This document shows, in pieces, positions 56,177 through 62,500 of a stretch of DNA of 62,500 nucleotides (within the stretch, counting starts at the first letter, position 1; every line of letters begins with the position of its first letter). The notes beneath the pieces are model-generated. The model was not told the DNA's origin. It saw only the letters and a list, made by a program, of their open reading frames with translations, and searched no databases. Origin of the DNA: Symbiodinium natans (taxonomy: Eukaryota; Sar; Dinophyceae; Suessiales; Symbiodiniaceae); NCBI GenBank assembly GCA_905221605.1, contig CAJNDS010000391.1, positions 325,430 through 387,929 on the forward strand, written 5' to 3'. The translations under genes were made by a program, and so were the position numbers.

Positions 56177-56932
56177 ATGGCTACGGCTCAAGTTTGGCTA
56201 CGAGGCCCTAACGGGCGTGCAAGAGAGTTCAAGCCTTGTCCTGATCTATAGCGCGCTGTTGCCATGGTTCAGGCGAAATTATGTGCATGCATTGCTTATT
56301 GCATCCGGTTGGCCAATCGAAGTGGGAACGACTCGGCGGCACAATGCCTTTGGAAAGTGTTACATGATTTGGGGCCCGCAAATGAATGCAGACCTCATGC
56401 TGTGAAGATCAGTTTGTTCGATGCGCTCAGCTTTGGGAGAACTGTGGATGCAGAAAATCCGGCCGTGGATGTTGCAACGCAAGCATTGGACAGGACCTAC
56501 TCCGAGGCGGAATGTACGCATTGGGCGGAGACGCTGGTCGCGCATGCTATGACAGAGTTCAAGGCTGCTACCGGAGATTTAGTGAAGCGTATTCAGGCCC
56601 TCCAGGACGAGAATTTGAAGATGCTAAACTTGAACGGTCGGGTTGACATGCTGGACGAGGCACTTAGTGTGACATGCCGGAAGCAGGTCCCGTGGACACG
56701 CTTGCAACATCCAATGGAGGTCTCTCGATCCTCACATCATCCATCTTCTTGCGAGCCTCCTTGGCCGGCTGCATCGGACAGGTCTACTGAAGCTGCCCGC
56801 GCTCCCGCTGTGGTTCCTGAAAAAACCCTGCAAGAGATGAAGGACGCAGAACACTGCAGGAAGAGAGCTCTGAAGGCAGAACGACGACGGCAGCGACAAG
56901 CTACTGAGGTGCAGATGGACTCTTCGATTTAG
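56177..56932 (+). pseudogene. coiled-coil protein frame with one in-frame TAG
   Basis: From an ATG beside a TTTAGGG tract the frame reads MATAQVWLRGPNGRAREFKP, meets TAG at 56249-56251, and continues in the same register as RAVAMVQAKLCACIAYCIRL for 222 more codons to a terminal TAG. The interior has a heptad-like region (DLVKRIQALQDENLKMLNLN) and a basic C-terminal helix (CRKRALKAERRRQRQATE). Either the TAG is a nonsense mutation, the real start is the downstream ATG at 56264, or the first segment is a separate exon. No domain family is recognised. I label it a pseudogene provisionally; an intact protein starting at 56264 is almost as likely. Confidence 0.45.
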
Positions 56933-57772
56933 TCGTATGATGTGTGCAGCTCGAAAATTTGACAAGCTCCAGTTATGCCCTCAGCAGTGGAAAGCATGGT
57001 GCTTTAGATCCGTGCATGTCCCCTGAGTGCTTTGTCCTGGCGTGACGATGCAAACCGTTGCAAGAGGATTGAGGCAACAGCGCCCCTTTTTCTACCAGTA
57101 TACTAAGTCTCGCCTGTGAAGGCATCCCCTGCTTGTATAGGGTCGCAGGAAGGCTCTGCTATCAGGTTGCCGGCAGTTTCCCAGTCCGTGCTCAAAAAGG
57201 GTTTAGGGTTTGGGGTTTCAAGCAGCTCACTCGTAAACATGCCTAAGTGATCCTATATGGATCTTGGTAAATGTTGGGGCACCAATGGACTCGCAACAAG
57301 GTCGTGCTTATGGTAAGTAGCTAGCTGTCCCAAAAAATAGGGGTTTCCGAAATGAGGGGTACCTTATTGGGTTCCTTTGTTTAGAACTGCGCCGTGCTTT
57401 TGGAAGCTGCCAGTTGTGGAGGCGGCCAGCGAGCTGTTTTAACCCTGAGCATTAAACTAAAGCAAAAAACCTTTCGGATATAGCTTGTTTGGCCACCCTA
57501 AACCTCAAAACCTAAACCCTAAATCGCGAGCCCACGCACTCTACGTGCGCTCGCCGTGCCAAGGGCCCCGCGTGGGACGCTGGAGAAGTTCCAGAATCCC
57601 ACTGAGGCTGGCGAAGCCTCCTTTTTTCACTCTCTCTCTCTCTTGCTCTGCCTTCCGCTCTCTCTCTCTCTCTCTGTCGGAAAAGCGCGTGCATTGTATC
57701 GGAAGTGTCCAACCGCCAACAGTCCTTGATAGGGATTATAATCCCAATCCGTGAATAAGAGAGTTTAAGAGA

Positions 57773-57877
57773 TTCTCTGAGCAGGCCGAGAGGGAGGAGA
57801 TGGAGCGGAAGCGGGCGGAAAGGGCGGCGAAGCGGCGAAAGGAGCAGGAACCGGAGGCCCGTCACATGGTTTCGTAG
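57773..57877 (+). CDS. terminal exon encoding a charged coiled coil
   Basis: The frame reads SEQAEREEMERKRAERAAKR then RKEQEPEARHMVS and TAG. Strongly alternating Glu and Arg/Lys indicate a helical, coiled-coil C-terminus. It follows a fragment of MITE family A (57717-57755). A G run of more than 30 bases follows. A proline-rich minus-strand frame here is the antisense of this G run. Confidence 0.4.
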   Translation, partial: FSEQAEREEMERKRAERAAKRRKEQEPEARHMVS

Positions 57878-58214
57878 TTTCGGGAGGGGGGGGGGGAGGG
57901 GGGGGGGGGGGGGGGGGAGGAGAATTAGCTAGGGCAGCTAGGGTTTTCAAGACGTCGTGGGTTTGGGACCGGGAGGGTTTGGGGATTTGCTTGCCAGCTG
58001 ACATCAGGCGTCAGGGGTCAAGAAGGTTTTATTGGCCCCTGAGGTTTACGCTAAGTCGGTTGGGGGTTGAACGTCTTGGTCCCATTGCTTTGAATACGCT
58101 GCTTCAGAGAAAAGGTCTCAGAGATGTTGACCTGGTTACCCACTCCAGTGGATTTATTTCTCAGATATTACTGATGTAACCTCCACCTGCTCTGTCAGGA
58201 GGCCGAGACAGGAG

Positions 58215-58313
58215 ATGGGGACAGCGAGCCGTGAAAGAAAGAGACGCCTGCACAACAGTGTACAGCTCAGCCCATCCAGCTCCCATGCTGATTCGCCCTG
58301 CCTGTTGGACGTC
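58215..58313 (+). CDS. possible first exon
   Basis: ATG followed by GTASRERKRRLHNSVQLSPS and SSHADSPCLLDVV, ending at a good donor (GTATGTG near 58317). No downstream exon was identified. Confidence 0.33.
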
Positions 58314-59997
58314 GTGGTATGTGTCGCGCATCTAGGTTCGTTTCGCTTTTCAGCTCGCCTAAGCGACCCCAGCTCCGTGACAAGCTGGTGGCTGCTCCTG
58401 GGGGTGTGCTGAAGATCGACAGCGCATGCATTGCATGATGCTGAGACTTGCAGTTGCGATGCGCAAAGCTAACCGAGGATTTCATCATCACACCTTCGTA
58501 CTCGCTCTGTGCCATTGGAAGTTACTAAGGTATAGGTTTTAGGGTTTAGGGTTTAGGGCCTAAAGGGTTCAGGGCCCTATGGGAAGCATGACATACTGCA
58601 TGAGGGGTGAGCAAAGGGGAGGCCTTGGCTTCCCAAAGTGCGTTCAAAGCGGCTGCTTCGACGTTGCTTCGGCATAGTCGTGATCGTCATAGTCCCCCAA
58701 AAACGGGTACCCTAGTCTCAGAACTCCCCCCATATATGAGCATCGGACAAAACCTTTCGAAGAGGTAGCCATGATTAGGGGAGTCATATGGACTTGACAA
58801 GTCTGCTCTGCCACGAAAACCGATAGGGGCCGACCCTATTCCATGCGACAGTCAGGACATACTTGAGGTCTGGACCGCTCCTCATATAAGTATATATGTA
58901 TATGTAGATATGGGGGGTTTCCGAAAATAGGGCTGCCTTCTTGGAGTCCTTGTCCTGAAGAGCTTGAAGTTTACCAGTTCAGTGTTCGTGCTCAAGGTGG
59001 GGAAAGCGCCGTGACAGGTTCGAGGCAGTTGTTGTCGTCGAAGGTCACAGAATACCAGAAAGCCAGAGACTTGCGAAACCGTGAAACTCTGTATCCCTAA
59101 ACCCTAAACCCTAAACCCTAAACCCTCGCTGACAGAGGCATGCTAATCTCTAGCTGCCGCATGCTGGCACCAGCAAGAGCCGCAAGAATCCTCAACCCTA
59201 TGAAGCCCTATGAAACCCCATGAAACCCTATGAAACCCTATGAAAGCCCTTAAACCCTAAGCCACAACAAATCTCATGGCCCTGAGCCCCCAACACCCAG
59301 AAGCCGACTTATCATGGCCTCGTGGCAGCTCCAAGGCCACTTGGAGATTGGGTCCGCGGAGTCTCGGAGTAGGGGGGGCAGAGTTGTAGTGTTGGGGGTT
59401 CCGAGAACCCCTTTCATTCAAAACTTCTGGGATGCCATGACTCCTCCCCTGCTGCCTTTAGCCCAATGGCGCTGAAAGAGCTGATCTTGGACAGGCTCAG
59501 ACAGCTTTCGTTTTGCTGGGGTGCTTAGGTTACCCTCATCCGCAGAGACCGCAATACCCCAAAAATCCAGGAGCCAGGGATCCTAGCATGAATTGCAGAA
59601 ACATTCCTTACTCGAAGGGCACTTGGGTCGTAGAAACCCACCGCACAATGACAGTTGCTCTCAGCTTCGGGTTTCCAAGTCCGAGGTGCAACGGATGTGC
59701 GAGAACAACACGTTGCGCTCATAAGTTTGCAGGGTTTAGGGTTTAGGGTTTAGGGCTTAGGGTTTAGGGTTTAGGGTTAAATATGAAGGCGGGCTTCAAG
59801 TGCACTGAGGCTCTCTACGCGTCAACGCAGCTTATGGCTCACTCGCAGAACCCTTGTAGGCCTGTAGGGTCTCAGAGCTGACATGCTGCTGGTGACTTGG
59901 CAGCCCAGTGGTGCCCTTTTCCCTTTTTTGTGCTCCAAGGTTCCCTTTAAAAAAGTAGCCAACCCCAAAAAAAGGGCGCCCTTATTCTAATAGTAAC

Positions 59998-60160
59998 AAA
60001 AACAGTAGTAGTAATAGTAACAGTAATAGCAATAGTGACAGTAACAGCAATAGTAATAGTAATAGTCATAGTCATAGTAATAGTAATCGTAATGGTAAGA
60101 GTAATAGTCATAGTCATAATCATAGTGATAGTAATAGTAGTGGGAATAGTAACAGTAATA
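59998..60160. repeat. (AGTAAY)n hexanucleotide microsatellite
   Basis: About 27 degenerate units of AGTAAT/AGTAAC/AGTCAT, within the intron upstream of the exon at 60180. Confidence 0.93.
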
Positions 60161-60179
60161 TGGTTTCTGGGCTACCAAG

Positions 60180-61093
60180 GTGACCTTGGGGCTCGTGAGC
60201 ATCATCGCTCCGAAGCTCGCCGCTGGCTTCCTCTCATTCAAGTGTGCGGATCCTTATGGAGACCTGGAAGGCCCCAAGGATATGTTTCTCTTTTTTCCCT
60301 AATTATTGGGTTTAGAAAGAGGATCATAGGCCCTTGGGATATTTTTCTCTTTTCCCTTGTTGGGTTTAATGAAGAGGATCAGATCCAGGATGATATTTTC
60401 AGAGGGTTTTCATGGCCATCCGAGGAGAGATGGACCTTGATGTGAGGAGTGTCTTAGACATGCAGCTCCACAACGACATGGTCATGGACAACCGCTGGTT
60501 GCTCCTATTTGCTTAAGAACCCCAAAAGAATATAAAACATAGTAAATCCCTCTTTTACCCTTACAAGGAAGAACATTTTAAACATTTTTTTGGGGGGGTT
60601 CTTAAGCAACTAGAAGGTTGGTAGATCCCGGGACTCCTCGCTGGATGCCCGTCCTTTTCCAGGGCAACTTGCGCTCTCCTGGCAAGCGCGTGCTCTTCGG
60701 AGTCGGGGAGTTCCTTTGTCGTAGTTTAGGGTTTAGGGTTTAGGGCTTAGGGCTTAGGGCTTAGGGTTTAGGGGTATCATTTTTACATATTTAAGGGTAC
60801 TTAAGCCCAAGAAGGACTAGACGCTTGAAGTTTTAATGCTATCCAAACACTGAACTAGGTTCCTCGAGGAAAGCGGTTCGGTCATCCAGCACTATGCCGC
60901 CGACTACTCCAGTCGGCCGGAGGCCTCGTGCAAGAGCTCCTGTCGCTTCAGCCTCTCCAGCACATCCAAACTGCCGAAGGCACGGGTTCGCACAGTGCAC
61001 AAGGAGGGTGGCTTGCAGCTGCAGTTTGAGTCTGAGAAGGGGGAGCTTCTGCTGACCTGCCCCAGTGCAAACCCAGAGAACAATGAGCTCTGA
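60180..61093 (+). CDS. four-exon 3' part of an unknown gene, all introns repeat-derived
   Basis: The exons are 60180-60270, 60425-60497, 60617-60709 and 60859-61093 (TGA), in phase throughout. They read VTLGLVSIIAPKLAAGFLSF with KCADPYGDLE; EMDLDVRSVLDMQLHNDMVM; VDPGTPRWMPVLFQGNLRSP with GKRVLFGVGEF; and LEESGSVIQHYAADYSSRPE, later LQLQFESEKGELLLTCPSAN. The three introns are an I2 element (GC-AG), an I4 element and a TTTAGGG tract plus an I3 element. An acceptor CCAAG precedes exon 60180 after a microsatellite, so the gene extends upstream. I see no transmembrane segment and recognise no family. Two of the intron families also interrupt the hydrolase gene. Confidence 0.6.
60271..60424 (+). 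repeat. family I2 as GC-AG intron (154 bp, one and a half copies)
   Basis: It starts GCCCCAAGGATATG, has a second I2 start (GCCCTTGGGATATT) at 60330, and ends GGCCATCCGAG. The partial duplication makes it longer than other copies. Confidence 0.75.
60498..60616 (+). repeat. family I4 as intron (119 bp)
   Basis: It starts GTTGCTCCTATTTGCTTAAG and ends TTCTTAAGCAACTAGAAG; these ends are inverted copies. The next exon starts GTTGGTAG, resembling the intron's first bases. Confidence 0.72.
60710..60858 (+). repeat. composite intron: TTTAGGG tract plus I3 element
   Basis: Donor GTTCCTTTG, then about seven TTTAGGG-type units, then the 85-bp I3 copy (60774-60858, GTATCATTTTTACAT to CTGAACTAG). The exon after it also starts GTTCCT. 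Confidence 0.75.
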
Positions 61094-61339
61094 GCGGGCA
61101 TTGCTTTCGAAAAAGAAGAGTTGGCCTCACCACGGACATGCATATACATGCGAGGACCTATAGCGAGCCGAAACTAGATTAACTAGATGACCACCCCAGC
61201 AAAATAAACCCTGAACCCTAAACCCTCAACCCTAAACCCTAAACCCTACATCCATGTGCCGTGCGCAGCCTTGAGTTGAGATTGTGACGAGGCCCGGCTT
61301 TCGCATTCCAAGATGGCAGCAGGCCTATCCGCGCGCTTA

Positions 61340-61448
61340 GGGTTTAGGGTTTAGGGGTTTAGGGTTTTGGGGTTTCGGGGTTTAGGGGTTTAGGGGTTTA
61401 GGCTTAGGGGTTTAGGGGTTTAGGGTTTAGGGTTCAGGGTTTAGGGTG
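61340..61448. repeat. TTTAGGG/TTTAGGGG tract
   Basis: About 14 mixed units. Confidence 0.92.
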
Positions 61449-61720
61449 CCTACATGAGGCGGGCTCCGGGACGTGTTTGATCTGAGGTCCTTATCGAGGA
61501 ATGTAGTGAAGGTTTATGGGGATCGTGCATGAGGTAGAGGTAGATGATGCTCTGTGATGGCACTTTTTGGGTTTCAACCCTAAACCCTAAACCCTTGACA
61601 CATTGGTTTGATGTTACCTTGTTTTTGCACTCCTTGAGGATGCAGCATGCAAGGGGGGGTTGGCTCTAACTTTTGGTTTAGGGTTTAGGGTTTAGGGTTT
61701 AGGGTTTAGGGCTTATCTAC

Positions 61721-61815
61721 TCTTGCTTAAGAACAGCCCCCCCCCCCCACCAAAAATGAAACAGAACCTGTTCTTCCTTATAAGGGCAACAGTGGGGTTC
61801 TGAAGCAAATAGTAG
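61721..61815. repeat. family I4 copy before an exon
   Basis: It starts CTACTCTTGCTTAAGAAC and ends GGGGTTCTGAAGCAAATAGTAG, with a C run inside. The right end provides an AG acceptor for the frame that follows. Confidence 0.72.
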
Positions 61816-61980
61816 TTATACTTTAAAACGACAATGGATCCTTCAAGCAAGGTTGTCAAGTTTTTGCGGACAACCGAACGGTGTGCCCTGATCTGCGAGA
61901 CCAGGTTCGCAGCCCCACATGGCGGGCTGAAGTCACTGGCGCGACAGCAGTGCAAGAGAAAACTTGCTGGTTCTGAATAG
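61816..61980 (+). CDS. short terminal exon or small protein
   Basis: After the I4 acceptor the frame reads LYFKTTMDPSSKVVKFLRTT then CALICETRFAAPHGGLKSLA and ends KLAGSE at TAG. An ATG at 61834 would give a 48-residue protein by itself. It is basic, with two cysteines. The upstream exon is not identified. Confidence 0.4.
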   Translation, partial: LYFKTTMDPSSKVVKFLRTTERCALICETRFAAPHGGLKSLARQQCKRKLAGSE

Positions 61981-62218
61981 TGATAGGGTCCTTAAGAGAG
62001 GGGGGGCACTTCTTGGGGGGTAGGGTGCCTAGGGAACCTGAGGGAAACTCAGGGAGCCTTAGGGAGTAGTGGGAAGTGTTAGGGACTTCTTGGGCTACAT
62101 ACTCCCCTTGACTCCTCCTCCCTTAAGAACCCTTTAAAATAGGCAATAGGGGAACAATGAATTGCTTTACCTATTTTCCCTCAAAGGTGATTTAGGGATG
62201 TAAGTGGGGCTTGATTCC

Positions 62219-62500
62219 CTACTTCCTTGCAAGACCTTGTCCAGACCCCCCATGAGATGGGCGGTTCTGCTGGTGCCCCTTAAAAAATAGAACGCAACCC
62301 TTTAAGCATAAGATGTAAGCGGCTGCTGATGCGAGGTCCCTATAAACCTCCACCATGCTTCTTAAAGTTCTCTGCGGATAACTCCACCTTTGCTGTGACA
62401 CGGTGTTGCTTCCGGTGTTATCCTCCACGGCCCCCCCACTCCCAAGATTTCGCAAATCGCGCGGCCAAGCTGTCTTGCATGTGTTGCGGGGAGAGCGCAA
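62219..62500 (-). CDS. possible minus-strand coding region, cut by window edge
   Basis: A minus frame enters from the right edge and reads NLGSGGAVEDNTGSNTVSQQ then SMVEVYRDLASAAAYILCLK. The last part may run into non-coding repeat. No splice site was assigned. Confidence 0.3.
   Translation of the reverse strand: MRSPRNTCKTAWPRDLRNLGSGGAVEDNTGSNTVSQQRWSYPQRTLRSMVEVYRDLASAAAYILCLKGCVLFFKGHQQNRPSHGGSGQGLARK

Noticed and set aside
57765-58004. Proline-rich minus-strand protein
   Set aside because: The proline run is the antisense of a G homopolymer. The plus strand has a better coding frame that ends at 57877.
59987-60241. Tyr-rich and Val/Ile-rich frames
   Set aside because: They are translations of the AGTAAY microsatellite on the two strands.

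Overview
The window looks like nuclear DNA of a dinoflagellate or close alveolate relative. The evidence is the plant/dinoflagellate-type telomere repeat TTTAGGG scattered everywhere, small exons joined through GT-AG, GC-AG and perhaps GA-AG introns, and abundant short inverted-repeat elements. No bacterial operons, rRNA, tRNA or CRISPR arrays were recognised. The organism call is inference.

Two genes are recognisable by family. A nearly intronless gene at 10.4-13.1 kb encodes an 899-residue protein with about ten ankyrin repeats behind a possible PcfJ-like domain. A six-exon gene at 45.4-48.7 kb encodes a membrane-anchored tripeptidyl-aminopeptidase-like serine hydrolase (family S33). The catalytic and oxyanion motifs of the hydrolase are spread over separate exons. 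Many further genes of unknown function appear only when small exons are joined across repeats, at about 5.5, 20.0-20.5, 26.1-27.1, 28.9-29.7, 34.3-34.8, 50.2-50.6 and 60.2-61.1 kb. I assembled these by hand from reading-frame continuity and splice-site phase, so they are predictions. Terminal or single exons are suggested at 57.8, 58.2 and 61.8 kb, and a longer open frame at 56.2-56.9 kb carries one in-frame TAG.

The main result concerns introns. Several predicted introns consist almost wholly of TTTAGGG arrays; the unit read as GTTTAGG contains both a GT donor and a TTTAG acceptor. Other introns are copies of four dispersed 84-154 bp families, recurring at equivalent boundaries in unrelated genes. 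This is the signature of introners, meaning transposon-like elements that create introns.

The repeat landscape is otherwise rich. A 2.4-kb inverted-repeat element at 20.64-23.03 kb carries nested kilobase-scale palindromes and twin long hairpins. A satellite with a 214-bp unit (about 15 copies, 30.3-33.7 kb) lies between two telomere-type arrays. A hAT-like MITE family has 8-bp target duplications. There is also an ATGGAGG foldback cluster at 43.4-44.3 kb and many microsatellites.

Stretches without a supported gene (roughly 2.8-5.3, 6.0-9.6, 13.1-19.9, 23.1-26.0, 35-45.3, 48.8-50.2, 52.3-54.6 and 58.5-60.1 kb) hold mostly repeats plus short protein-like frames that I could not join convincingly.
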